Notes under the pieces: model-generated
Database searches by the model: none
The model's input: the letters and a program-made list of their open reading frames with translations, nothing else
What the model was told of the DNA's origin: nothing
Program-made: the position numbers and the translations under genes
Assembly: GCA_016712225.1 (NCBI GenBank)
Contig: JADJRL010000003.1
Coordinates: 2,741,501 to 2,805,500 of the forward strand
Direction of reading: 5' to 3'
DNA from: Candidatus Defluviibacterium haderslevense
GTDB lineage: Bacteria; Bacteroidota; Bacteroidia; Chitinophagales; Saprospiraceae
DNA length: 64,000 bases
Shown: piece after piece, positions 53,735-62,945 of the stretch
How the letters are laid out: each line of letters begins with the position of its first letter
Position numbering within the stretch: position 1 is the stretch's first letter

Positions 53735-53798
53735 TCGAAGTCTCTGACTTCGATGCAAGCCTAAAAAATTGAATAAGCCAATGCAGTTGCAAACTGCA
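53735..53798. repeat. REP-like paired hairpin, family B
   Basis: The first hairpin is TCGAAGTC-TCT-GACTTCGA (53735-53753), a perfect 8-bp stem. The second is TGCAGTT-GCA-AACTGCA (53782-53798), a perfect 7-bp stem. Loops TCT and GCA are the same as in the copy at 62797-62887. It starts 13 bp after the breakpoint of the truncated RhuM gene. Confidence 0.8.
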
Positions 53799-53893
53799 AA
53801 GATCATTGATAAATCTTTTTTATAAAATAAAATAGCTGTGTTATTTAGATTCTACAACAGGGTGAGCAATATTGACGATTCAGGTATTGAAAC

Positions 53894-54122
53894 TTTTTAA
53901 TCGAACCACATTGAAATTGAAACCATGAATTATTTCTTCATTGCACTCCTCCAATCTTTGTTTTAATCGAACCACATTGAAATTGAAACCCCTGTAGTTA
54001 ATTTGCATTGATCCTGGTTATCTGTCTTTTAATCGAAACACATTGTATTTGAAACTGTACTGTGTTATTATTCTGGGTCATGACAATTAATGCTCTTAAT
54101 CGAACCACCTTGGAATTGAAAC
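53894..54122. CRISPR. Short degenerate CRISPR array, four repeats
   Basis: Four 30-nt repeats lie at 53894-53923, 53960-53989, 54026-54055 and 54093-54122, separated by three unrelated spacers of 36, 36 and 37 nt. The first two repeats are identical except for the first base and begin (G)TTTTAATCGAACC and end AATTGAAAC; the last two carry several substitutions, as expected at the old end of an array. The ATTGAAAC ending is typical of type I-B or type III systems. No cas gene exists in the window, so the array is orphan or decayed. The orientation, with the leader on the left, is inferred from repeat decay. Confidence 0.82.
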
Positions 54123-54680
54123 GAGATACGTGATGTATATTCTCCTGTTACTGGAAAAATACTTGATAATTGGTTTAATATAAATTTATTGAGTTCATGG
54201 AAGCTTACCGTTAAACTCTTGATTTTACATTTTAATGAAAACATCAATTTGGAAATGAATGACAACGAATTGAAAAGATTTATTTAGACTTGAAATTGAT
54301 ATAGTATATAATTATTTACAAAAATCTAGAATTGGGACGTTGTATTATTTTGCATTTTAACTCCAAATATACCTACTATCCAAATGAAATAGTTATTTTT
54401 ATTCAATAAGGGAATACCCTGAATATTTAGGCAATTACCTAAGGGTTTACACTGAAATTTTAGTTAAATGTTGTATTTTATTTGCATTTTTAAATGGTTT
54501 GTAATATCTTCGTAAAGTAATTTGTTTAGATTAGTTAATATATAATTGAATCTAAGCTTAATATTACAGTATATTGTATTATTTAACACCATCAGAAATG
54601 CGCAACGCCGAAGGAAGCTGATCCTTCAACACCTTACTGTAAAGGCCTTACAGCCTAAATGACAAATTCTTATAGCTCAT
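54123..54680. other. Intergenic region with hairpin pair (family D)
   Basis: No gene is seen between the CRISPR array and the beta-helix gene. Two adjacent hairpins precede the gene: GAAGGA/TCCTTC (54610-54627) and CTGTAA/TTACAG (54637-54653). Confidence 0.6.
54610..54653. repeat. REP-like paired hairpin, family D
   Basis: GAAGGA (54610-54615) pairs with TCCTTC (54622-54627), and CTGTAA (54637-54642) pairs with TTACAG (54648-54653). The two-hairpin design is like families A-C, but the sequence is different and I saw only one copy in this window. Confidence 0.55.
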
Positions 54681-54722
54681 ATGAATTGGGCATATTTTCT
54701 TTTATACCATAAATTTAATTTT

Positions 54723-57700
54723 ATGAAAACTAATATTATTTTAACAATAAAAAATTTTTTACATGAAAATAATAAATATATTTTTATATTTTCTATTAAC
54801 TTAATTCTAAATCTAAATCTTAAATCTCAAGTTTGTTTTAATGAAGGCTTTGAAAATTGTACCTGTTATTCTTCTACATCTTTTTTTGATGGATGCGTAC
54901 CTCAGTGGATAAATACTCATGGTTCTGCATGTAATGACATAGCTGGTGAGTTTAATACTGGCTCACATGCTGCACATGTTTATAGTTTATATCGAGTTAA
55001 TTGCGCTCCCAAAAGAATTGGAGAAGGTATGGCTTTAAACTACAATTTTTTTCAAGGGCAAAACTATAAAATTACCTATTTCATAAAGAGAGACTTATGG
55101 ATAGGAAAGTTACCAGGAATATTTACTCATGCTTGGATTCTTCCTAGTATTTCATTGCCCAATAAACCCAATGGAACTTATCAAAATTGTCACCCAAATG
55201 TTATAGTTCCTGACATCCCGCCTCTTAGTGATGTTTTAGTCCCCCCTTTACCTTTTACTAATATTGGATCATGGACACAAATTGAGATTTCATTCACTCC
55301 TACTATGAATTTTACACAATTATGGTTTCGTTGTATAACTGATCCAGAAGAGAATTCTGATCCGGTACCTGATAGGGGCAATCATGTTTATGTTGACGAC
55401 ATAACAATAGAGTGCATTATGCCTTTTTGTAATTTGTGTCAACCCAATCAATCTCAAATTAATTTAACTAACCCAAATTTTACTAAATTAAGCGAATATG
55501 GCCTAAATACAATCCCGACAGGATCTTGTGTTTCGATCGCTGGAAGATTAGAAATCGATATTAATAATATTCAATTTGATAATTGTAATGTATATCTAGA
55601 ACCAGGTGCTGAAATCTACTTAAACCCTGGATTGAATTTAAGTTCAATTGGTTCTACATTCAGAGGATGTTCCCAGATGTGGAAAAGCATTACCATACCA
55701 AATGGTTCAAGTTTTAATTGTAAATCATCATATATTTATGATGCTCGCAAGGGTATCCATTCCATCGGTAACACCACTTTGAATTTATTTAACAATCATT
55801 TTTATAATGATGAAATAGGTATTTATGCAGAAGGAGGAATTGTGAATACACCATCATTTATGGAGGAAAATGTTTTTGAGTCTATTAGTCCTGGGTTCTT
55901 GCCCAATTATGGAGGTGCTCCAACCCCTGGAATAGGTAAGGCGGGTATAGAATCTTTAAATGCTACAATACAAATAGGTGGGGACTTTGAGGATGGTCCT
56001 GAAAATTATTTTATCAACCTAACTAATGGTATATTTGCTACCACTAGTAAAGTATCTGTATTTAATGCTCAATTTACCAATATGGTACCTATATTAACTG
56101 GATCCCAAGGAGCTACAATTCCAAATGGCATGGCAATATATGGTAAACAATCCTATATTGATGCGAATTGGAACAATATTGATTTTGCCAAAACGGCAAT
56201 ATTTTTAAAGACATGCAATAGGGCTGTTACTAATCATAATATGATAAATCATGTAGGACATGGGATAATTGAACAAGATGGGTTTAAAGTAATCTTAGCA
56301 AACAATAATAATATTACCTACTCAAGTAATGGAATCGAAGTGTCTCAACCAAGAATAATTAATCAATTTGAAATCTCTTCAAATACGCTTTTAAGTGTAG
56401 TCAATTCTGTTAGTAATTCTTCACAGTTTGGAATAGTTGTCAGTGGCTTAAAGCATATTACTCAAAAAAGTTCGAAGCCGACTATTTATTCAAAAATCCA
56501 ACACAATGTTATTAATCATAATGATAATGGATTTGGAATAGTTTTAACTAATTGCGAATTTGTAGGATTACAAGACAATACTTTTTCATTTAGCTATGTC
56601 CGGAAGATCTATGATCCCATGGGGTTTACTGGTGATTTTTCAGGTATATCATTATTTAGTACTAAGTCTAGTATAATATTTAATAATCATGTATTTGGGA
56701 ATAATCCGAATCCAACAACCATTACAAGAGGTTTTTCTATTAATGGCTCCTCTAATAATAAATATTGTATAAACGATTGCAATAATTCTAAGGAAGGATT
56801 TGCTATTGCTGGTACTTGTACCTCTAATAATCTTTTTAGAAGTAATAATATTCAAAATCATGATCGTGGGTTATATGTTTTTGATAAAAGTGTATTGGGT
56901 ATACAAGAATATCTAGGTAATCAGTGGTCTGGGTCTTACTCAACTAAAGCTGCCATTAATGGCAACTCTTCAGGTCTTGAAAGAGTTAAATCTCAATTCA
57001 CCATTAACACATGCAACTCACCTCAATGGCCAGTAAGTATTTCTCCAAATCAAGGCTGCTTTGATGATGCATCTTTATGGTTTCGTTTACGAATGGAAGG
57101 GGTTAACAATATAGCATGCGCAGCACCATTTCCAATACCTATTAACCCAGTTCCATCAGATGATGATAATTTAAATGATAATGATATATGGACAGCACAA
57201 GGACAATTTGGGAGTTATTCTCCTATGGTTTTTGAAATGTCAACAGATCTATTCACCAAGCTTAAGGCTAATCCAAATTTACTAGGAGTTAATACCAGTG
57301 TAGATTCATTTTTTGCGATGAATTCATCTACGAATATTTATAAATTCTATAGGCTAGATAGTGCGATTCATGAATTCCTTACATTGAAGGGTATACATTA
57401 TGAAATGATATATGCTCTTGATTCCACAATTTCTGTTATGCAAAATTCTATACGACAATTGGATAGTATATACAATATTGCCAATACTGAATTAGAAAGA
57501 ACTAATATTGCTACACAAAAGTATAACTTGATCCTTCAACAATTAGTTTTAATCAATCAGTCTGACAGCACATTGAATCTAATTAATGCAGAAAAATCAG
57601 AATTATTATTAAGTATACAGTCATGGAATAATGAAATCATTCCTATAGGTATTGTTGAACAAAATAGACGCACTGCTCATGAGGTATTTATTGCTACTAT

Positions 57701-58163
57701 TCTTCATGGAATAGATACTTTAGATTCAGTTCAAATTAGTCAAGTAGAACCAATAGCAAATCAATGTTTTCTGACAGGAGGCAGGGGTGTATTAATGGCT
57801 AGAGAATTAATGCGAATGATAGGTAATAATCAATTCGATGATGACATGTTATGTTCACCTCCACAACCGATAATATTGGAAGTAGATGATATTCCTGAAA
57901 GTGGCTATAGCGTTCGTCCTAATCCTTCCATTGGTAATTTTATAGTACATTGTCCTGCAGATCAAAAAGGGAATATAATTTCAATGATTTTGACTGATTT
58001 AGAAGGAAATCAAATGTTGAGGCAGAAAGTTCAAATCAATAGTGAATTACAGATTGAATTAAATCTTAATAATTCAATCCCTTCAGGAATTTATTTAATT
58101 CAACTCTATAATCACAAAAAGAAATTATATTCTGATAAGATTATCATTCTTGATTTAAAGTAA
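54723..58163 (+). CDS. Large secreted parallel beta-helix protein with T9SS type A sorting domain
   Basis: I choose ATG 54723 (MKTNIILTIKNFLHENNKYI), since residues upstream of it in the same frame do not look like part of a signal; the protein then has 1146 residues. The hydrophobic segment ends near LNLKSQ. An N-terminal jelly-roll-like part with several cysteines follows (CFNEGFENCTCYSS to VYVDDITIECIM, about 40-240), then a right-handed beta-helix (about 260-760) with N-rich turns (NNNNITYSSNGIEV, NHNDNGFGIVLTNCEFVGLQ, SNNIQNHDRGLYVFD). A helical stretch covers about 900-1040, and the end (YSVRPNPSIGNFIVHCPADQ to KIIILDLK) is a T9SS type A sorting domain. Adhesin or glycan-active roles are possible but not shown. 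Confidence 0.85.
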   Translation: MKTNIILTIKNFLHENNKYIFIFSINLILNLNLKSQVCFNEGFENCTCYSSTSFFDGCVPQWINTHGSACNDIAGEFNTGSHAAHVYSLYRVNCAPKRIGEGMALNYNFFQGQNYKITYFIKRDLWIGKLPGIFTHAWILPSISLPNKPNGTYQNCHPNVIVPDIPPLSDVLVPPLPFTNIGSWTQIEISFTPTMNFTQLWFRCITDPEENSDPVPDRGNHVYVDDITIECIMPFCNLCQPNQSQINLTNPNFTKLSEYGLNTIPTGSCVSIAGRLEIDINNIQFDNCNVYLEPGAEIYLNPGLNLSSIGSTFRGCSQMWKSITIPNGSSFNCKSSYIYDARKGIHSIGNTTLNLFNNHFYNDEIGIYAEGGIVNTPSFMEENVFESISPGFLPNYGGAPTPGIGKAGIESLNATIQIGGDFEDGPENYFINLTNGIFATTSKVSVFNAQFTNMVPILTGSQGATIPNGMAIYGKQSYIDANWNNIDFAKTAIFLKTCNRAVTNHNMINHVGHGIIEQDGFKVILANNNNITYSSNGIEVSQPRIINQFEISSNTLLSVVNSVSNSSQFGIVVSGLKHITQKSSKPTIYSKIQHNVINHNDNGFGIVLTNCEFVGLQDNTFSFSYVRKIYDPMGFTGDFSGISLFSTKSSIIFNNHVFGNNPNPTTITRGFSINGSSNNKYCINDCNNSKEGFAIAGTCTSNNLFRSNNIQNHDRGLYVFDKSVLGIQEYLGNQWSGSYSTKAAINGNSSGLERVKSQFTINTCNSPQWPVSISPNQGCFDDASLWFRLRMEGVNNIACAAPFPIPINPVPSDDDNLNDNDIWTAQGQFGSYSPMVFEMSTDLFTKLKANPNLLGVNTSVDSFFAMNSSTNIYKFYRLDSAIHEFLTLKGIHYEMIYALDSTISVMQNSIRQLDSIYNIANTELERTNIATQKYNLILQQLVLINQSDSTLNLINAEKSELLLSIQSWNNEIIPIGIVEQNRRTAHEVFIATILHGIDTLDSVQISQVEPIANQCFLTGGRGVLMARELMRMIGNNQFDDDMLCSPPQPIILEVDDIPESGYSVRPNPSIGNFIVHCPADQKGNIISMILTDLEGNQMLRQKVQINSELQIELNLNNSIPSGIYLIQLYNHKKKLYSDKIIILDLK

Positions 58164-58171
58164 TTAAATTT

Positions 58172-58205
58172 ATGACTCCATCAAATTATTGATGGAGTCA
58201 TTTTA
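58172..58205 (+). terminator. Intrinsic terminator of the beta-helix gene
   Basis: There is a perfect 13-bp stem (ATGACTCCATCAA, 58172-58184; complementary arm 58189-58201) with loop ATTA, followed by TTTT (58202-58205 with the end of the arm). It starts 8 bp after the stop codon, the expected position. Confidence 0.9.
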
Positions 58206-58219
58206 TATAAATAATAATT

Positions 58220-59973
58220 ATGAAATATATTTTAATATTATTGTTTTTTATTAGTGCTGGCTTATTGTATTCTCAAAAATATGATTACACTTGGTTACTC
58301 GGATATGATAATGGTGTAAGTTCAGCTGGTGACACTTTTGGCATTTCCAGAATGGATTTTAATACATCCAGTTTGAATCCTAAGATTTACTTAGATACTA
58401 CTTTATATATGGACTTCGATGGAGCAAGTTCGTGTATTTCAGATAAAAATGGTAAATTTATTTTTGCTACGAATAGTACTCGAATCATTGACGCTTCTGG
58501 TAAAACAATGATTAATGGATTTGACATTGATCCCCAACCTAGTAATTGGGCAGCGTTGTTCCCTACTAGCTGTGCTATTCTTCCTTCTTTTTACGATTCA
58601 AATAAATATCTAATATTACATGAGACAAATATTTCCACCGGTATGGGTGCTGCTGCTATACCACTATTTTTGAGAGTTGTGAATACTCCTCCTAACTTAA
58701 AATATGGTATAGCTGAAAAAAAATCTAGAATATTCTACAACGATACAGTTCAAATGAGTGCCATGTGTCCTGTCCGGCATGCCAATGGTCGAGACTGGTG
58801 GTTGGTTAAACCCTCAATTGATAGAAATGAGATGATTAATTTTCTTATTAAGGATACAACGATATCTTTATTTAATATTGAAAGAATTGATACTGCTTTA
58901 TATAATGGTTACACTCAAGCATGTTTTTCGAGCAATGGAAAGTATTATGCTAAAGTGACAATAGACCAAGATAGCGTCGGAACCATAATCGATCTATTAC
59001 AATTTGATCGGTGTTCTGGTAAATTTACCTATCTCAAAAAATATGAAATCCCCAATTCAGCTCTTGCACTCGGTGGATGTTTTTCACCAAATTCACGATT
59101 TCTATATGTATCTGGTAGATATTCATTATATCAAATAGATCTATTTAGCAAAGAAAAGGAAATTATTAAAATTGACACCGTAGATTCATTTATTGAAATA
59201 TTGGGGGGAGGTTTTACAGGTTATGTATTATTTGGTCCAATGGAGCGTGGCCCGGATGGTCGGATATATAATGTTTCCGGGACCTTCAGAAGAATGATCA
59301 ATGTTATTGATAAACCCAATCTATTAGGTAAAGCATGTATAGTAAAAAACATTCGATCCGTCTATCAGGGTTGCAAGAAACCATCCCCAATCATCCAAAT
59401 TACCGTCTTGGACCAATTGACGGATCACCTTGTGATACCCTTGGCATTAATAACATTCCTGTTGCTGAATTCCGTTATGATCAGGACACGAGTGAATACA
59501 AGAAGATAGAATTCACCAACCTCAGTTGGTATGAACCAGATGAATACTGGTGGGACTGGGGCGATGGAAGTGCTATGTATTATACTACAGTATGGGATTC
59601 ATCGATTATTCACACTTATGCCAAAGATGGCGTCTATCAAGTTTGTCTTCGTGCTAAGAATATAAATGGAGAGCATATCGTCTGTAAAGAAATTAAATTA
59701 GGGACTACAGGAATAAATTCCCATGATTCCAATATTGATATTCAGATGCATCCTAATCCTGCTCACGATCTTATAATAATCAATGTAGAGGATTACCTTC
59801 CTTCAAAAATGCTTATGACAATTTATGACATACAAGGCAAAGAAGTGCTACACAAGAGATTGTATCAGGGAAGTAATGTGATTGACTTGGAGGATGTGAA
59901 TGCAGGGGTTTACATTGTGGAGATTAGAGAGAGAGGAATTATGGTGAGGAGTGAGAAGGTGGTGAAGCTGTAG
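58220..59973 (+). pseudogene. Secreted PKD/T9SS protein, paralogue 3 of 3, interrupted by a one-base frameshift
   Basis: The first frame (58220-59509) encodes a signal peptide (ILILLFFISAGLLYSQ) and the body YTWLLGYDNGVSSAGDTFGI through MERGPDGRIYNVSG, then switches to unrelated residues. The rest of the protein (PKD domain FTNLSWYEPDEYWWDWGDGS and sorting domain IQMHPNPAHDLIIINVEDYL to VRSEKVVKL) continues in another frame from about 59340 to 59973. The cause is visible: the run of A at 59344-59349 has six A, against seven in the intact paralogue (52651-52657). Everything else is intact, so this is a recent mutation, a slippage site or a base error. Confidence 0.85.
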
Positions 59974-60059
59974 TGTGTCATAATCATATCTGACAGTGGT
60001 CTGATGGAAATTTAGTTAATTATTTTTGTTGTTGTTTCATCCTAAAATGTATTAGTGCC

Positions 60060-61073
60060 TCATTTATTTTTTTTCATTTTTTTAATATCGTTTTCAATTT
60101 CTTTTAAGCTTTGTTCAATTTGTTGATTTCGCTCGCCTTCTTTAAACTTTTGATATTGTTCAGTTGATTTGTCTACAGCCATTTGATGACTTATTTTACC
60201 GGCATGTGTTAGCAATTCTCTTCCGTTTAGTTGCAAAATACGACCGAGTCGTTCTATCCAATCTTGCATATACATGGGAGTTTGTTGTTGTGCCATGATT
60301 TCGGCAAATGCCAAATATTGCTCAACCAACAAGCCTAATAATTGTATTTCATCTTCGTTTAAATAATTTTTAGCAATGCTAACATCTATTTTTTGAATAG
60401 CGGTTAATTGTTTTTTGTCGAATGATTGCATGCCTAATAATGGCAAAGTGGCATCAACACGTCTATAAATTAATTCAGCAGCTGTGTTTTTAGAGATGGC
60501 CCATAATAATTTGTTCTGTACGATTTTAAAGAACTCAATGGTTTTTTCGTCTTTAGCATTGTAATCAATACTGGTAGTGTAGATGTCTTTAATTTTTTGA
60601 TAAAAAAAACGTTCTGATAATCTTATTTCACGAATGCGTGTTTGCAGTTCGTTAAAGTAATTCATAGAACTACCTGTTTTAAAACGCTCGTCATTAAGAG
60701 CAAAACCTTTGATGATATACTCTTTTAAGCGTTGAGTTGCCCAAATTCGAAATTGAGTACCTTGAGTAGATTTTACGCGATAACCCACTGAAATGATGAC
60801 ATCTAAATTATAGGCATTTACCTCATTTTGTTGTGTTTTTCCTTGTATAGCACCATGTTGAGTGGTAATTCGGAATTTCCGAACAACCACTTTTTCATCC
60901 AATTCACCTTCTTCAAATATGTTTTTTATATGTTCGCTTATGGTTGATTTTGATTTTTGAAACAAATCGCACAATTGAGATTGTGTTAACCAAACCGTTT
61001 CTTCCTCCAATCTAACATCAATTTTAATGTTACCCTCCGCATTTTGATAAATTATTATTTCACCGGTATTCAT
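60060..61073 (-). CDS. rhuM: RhuM-family protein (virulence-associated, toxin-like)
   Basis: The 337-residue protein carries the RhuM layout: an N-terminal part with ETVWLTQSQLCDLFQKSKST (winged-helix-like, about 25-45), ISEHIKNIFEEGELDE, the conserved YNLDVIISVGYRVKSTQGTQ, then FRIWATQRLKEYIIKGFALN near 110-130, and a helical C-terminal tail rich in Lys and Glu. RhuM proteins are often found in genomic islands; their biochemical role is unsettled (some reports treat related Fic/RhuM proteins as toxins). No partner antitoxin is adjacent. The C-terminal 118 residues were duplicated to 53367-53722. The start region has the TQSQL motif, so ATG 61073 is well supported. Confidence 0.88.
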   Translation of the reverse strand: MNTGEIIIYQNAEGNIKIDVRLEEETVWLTQSQLCDLFQKSKSTISEHIKNIFEEGELDEKVVVRKFRITTQHGAIQGKTQQNEVNAYNLDVIISVGYRVKSTQGTQFRIWATQRLKEYIIKGFALNDERFKTGSSMNYFNELQTRIREIRLSERFFYQKIKDIYTTSIDYNAKDEKTIEFFKIVQNKLLWAISKNTAAELIYRRVDATLPLLGMQSFDKKQLTAIQKIDVSIAKNYLNEDEIQLLGLLVEQYLAFAEIMAQQQTPMYMQDWIERLGRILQLNGRELLTHAGKISHQMAVDKSTEQYQKFKEGERNQQIEQSLKEIENDIKKMKKNK

Positions 61074-61459
61074 GTACTTATTATTTTAAAATAGGCTGGC
61101 TTTTAAATTGCAGGGTGTGAAATTACCCTTTTTTTTATTAATAAATCCAAAAAACACTTTGTGGGAGTTCAGGTAACGTTGTTTTACGAGCTATGGGCAA
61201 AGCATTTTTTTAATTGCCTAATTGTTAGATAAATTAAAACAAGCTCTTATGAGATTAAATAAAGCTTATTTGGAGGTAACATAGGGTCAATTATAAAAGA
61301 AAAAATCCAGTTTATTCATTTTGCAAACACCATTGTGATGCAGCTTAACATAACTGGTTGAAGTCTCCGACTCCGATGTTTATGTGCATATCATAAAACG
61401 ATGGTCGAAGTCTTTGACTAGATGCAAAAATAAAAAATTGATTGTAACAATATTTTTTT
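61074..61459. other. Intergenic region with degenerate family B hairpins
   Basis: No gene is seen. Degenerate REP-like units lie at about 61358-61428 (GTTGAAGTCTCCGACTCCGAT and GGTCGAAGTCTTTGACTAG). They lie upstream of the full RhuM gene at a comparable position to the hairpin that bounds its truncated copy. Confidence 0.6.
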
Positions 61460-62089
61460 TTAATTAGCTAATGGAGGTGGTTCAACTTTTGGTACAATTG
61501 GATTAGTTATTTTAATCTCCTTTTTTAAGCATATAATTCTGGCGATAGAATCAGAATTTATATTAAAATTTCTTTTATAACTATTACTTAAACCATTTTC
61601 GTGATAATAATTCATAAATAAATTATGAAGTTTCTGTGTTTCGGGACTAAGATCTTTTAATACATAAGAAAAATAGTGTTCTGCTCCATATTCGTCTTTA
61701 TAGTAAATCAGGAATGTACCTCCATTATAAATCGCAGGTTCGTCGAAATAAGCATTTGGTAAATTGCCATTTGGTAAATGTTTAGAATAATCAATAAAGC
61801 TTATGCATGTATTCTTTATCTCATCTACAATTTTTGCTTTTAAAGTTATCAGAGTCCAAATTGAATAAATGGAATCAATTTCATCTGGCTGAACATTTAT
61901 TTTGATGTATAATGAATCATGTTGAAAATTTGTTTGTAAATTAAATGCAGAGCCAAGTGATAATGAATCTAATTTGGATAAAATTTCAGCACGTCCAAGT
62001 TTAATAAATGTTATATCTGGTAAAAATTTCTTTTTTACACAGCCAATTAATGGAAGACTTAAAAAAAAAGTAATTATCAATTGCTTCAT
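61460..62089 (-). CDS. Hypothetical lipoprotein
   Basis: The 209-residue product has a lipoprotein signal with lipobox LIGC (MKQLIITFFLSLPLIGCVKK; cysteine at 17). The mature part alternates strands and helices (IYSIWTLITLKAKIVDEIKN, TFLIYYKDEYGAEHYFSYVL) and ends with a proline-rich tail (VPKVEPPPLAN). I recognise no family. Its start overlaps the stop of tmk by four bases (ATGA), which suggests translational coupling with tmk. Confidence 0.6.
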   Translation of the reverse strand: MKQLIITFFLSLPLIGCVKKKFLPDITFIKLGRAEILSKLDSLSLGSAFNLQTNFQHDSLYIKINVQPDEIDSIYSIWTLITLKAKIVDEIKNTCISFIDYSKHLPNGNLPNAYFDEPAIYNGGTFLIYYKDEYGAEHYFSYVLKDLSPETQKLHNLFMNYYHENGLSNSYKRNFNINSDSIARIICLKKEIKITNPIVPKVEPPPLAN

Positions 62090-62721
62090 ATATGTACTGA
62101 CATTTGGGTTTCCGAAATTTCACTCCAAATATCAGCAGCAATGGATTCAGCGGAACGATTACCGTCAGTCATAAATATTTTTTCTTTGAATTTTAATTGT
62201 TCAAATGCTTCCAGATATTTTTCTCTTACATTTCTTAGGTTTTCAATAGTTTCATATAGTTCTATTGAAGTTCTGCCTTTCTTGAGTCGCTCCATACTCA
62301 GGTCAGGCGAAATATCAATATAGATATTTAAGTCGGGACGAAGCAAGTCGGCACTTAATGAATTAGCTTGAATGACCCAATCCATATCCATATGTGTTCC
62401 ATGATAGGCATAGGAAGAAAAGTAGTATCGGTCTGTAATTACAGTATATCCTTCTTCTAGTTTTTTTAATATGCCATTGGATTTATTTAGCAAATGGTCT
62501 AATCGGTCAGCAACAAAAAGTCCTGCAATGACTCGGTGATCTGCTTCAAGCTGATGATTGAAAATACTTCTGATAAGGGCGCCTATAGGACTGTCGGTCG
62601 GTTCAAAAGTGGCATACACTTTATGTCCTGCTTTTATTAATTGGTCAGCCAATAATTTGACCTGAGTACTTTTACCACTACCGTCAATGCCTTCAAAGGC
62701 TAAAAATAAGTTGTTTTTCAT
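62086..62721 (-). CDS. tmk: Thymidylate kinase
   Basis: The 211-residue enzyme phosphorylates dTMP to dTDP in the cytoplasm. The P-loop is FEGIDGSGKSTQ (residues 9-20). ATFEPTDSPIGALIRS carries the dTMP-binding arginine region, VADRLDHLL and ITDRYYFSSYAYHG are the conserved DR motifs, and the LID region follows (MERLKKGRTSIELYE). The length is standard. It is followed by a lipoprotein gene overlapping by four bases. Confidence 0.95.
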   Translation of the reverse strand: MKNNLFLAFEGIDGSGKSTQVKLLADQLIKAGHKVYATFEPTDSPIGALIRSIFNHQLEADHRVIAGLFVADRLDHLLNKSNGILKKLEEGYTVITDRYYFSSYAYHGTHMDMDWVIQANSLSADLLRPDLNIYIDISPDLSMERLKKGRTSIELYETIENLRNVREKYLEAFEQLKFKEKIFMTDGNRSAESIAADIWSEISETQMSVHI

Positions 62722-62795
62722 TATATATTGTATTTTTATGGGTCTATTTTAAAGTTTCAAAGATAAGACTAATATAAATTTTTTTTACAACGATC

Positions 62796-62935
62796 GTCGA
62801 AGTCTCTGACTTCGATGCTGTTGTAATATCAGATGTTATTTGCAAAGTAAATTATCGAATGAAACATCGCAGTTGCAAACTGCGATGATCCTTGGTTTAA
62901 TGAAACATCACAGTTGAAAACTGCGACGATCAATG
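62796..62935. repeat. REP-like paired hairpins, family B, best copy
   Basis: TCGAAGTC-TCT-GACTTCGA (62797-62815) is followed by CATCGCAGTT-GCA-AACTGCGATG (62865-62887, a perfect 10-bp stem) and by a degenerate third hairpin ATCACAGTT-GAA-AACTGCGAC (about 62905-62926). This is the clearest copy of the family in the window. Confidence 0.85.
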
Positions 62936-62945
62936 ATCGAATTGT

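Noticed and set aside
53887..53893. An extra half repeat (ATTGAAAC) directly before the first CRISPR repeat
   Set aside because: Only eight bases match and there is no spacer between, so it is more likely chance or a small duplication.
53924..54092. Spacers targeting genes in this window
   Set aside because: I saw no match of the three spacers to other parts of the window by eye; a proper search is needed.
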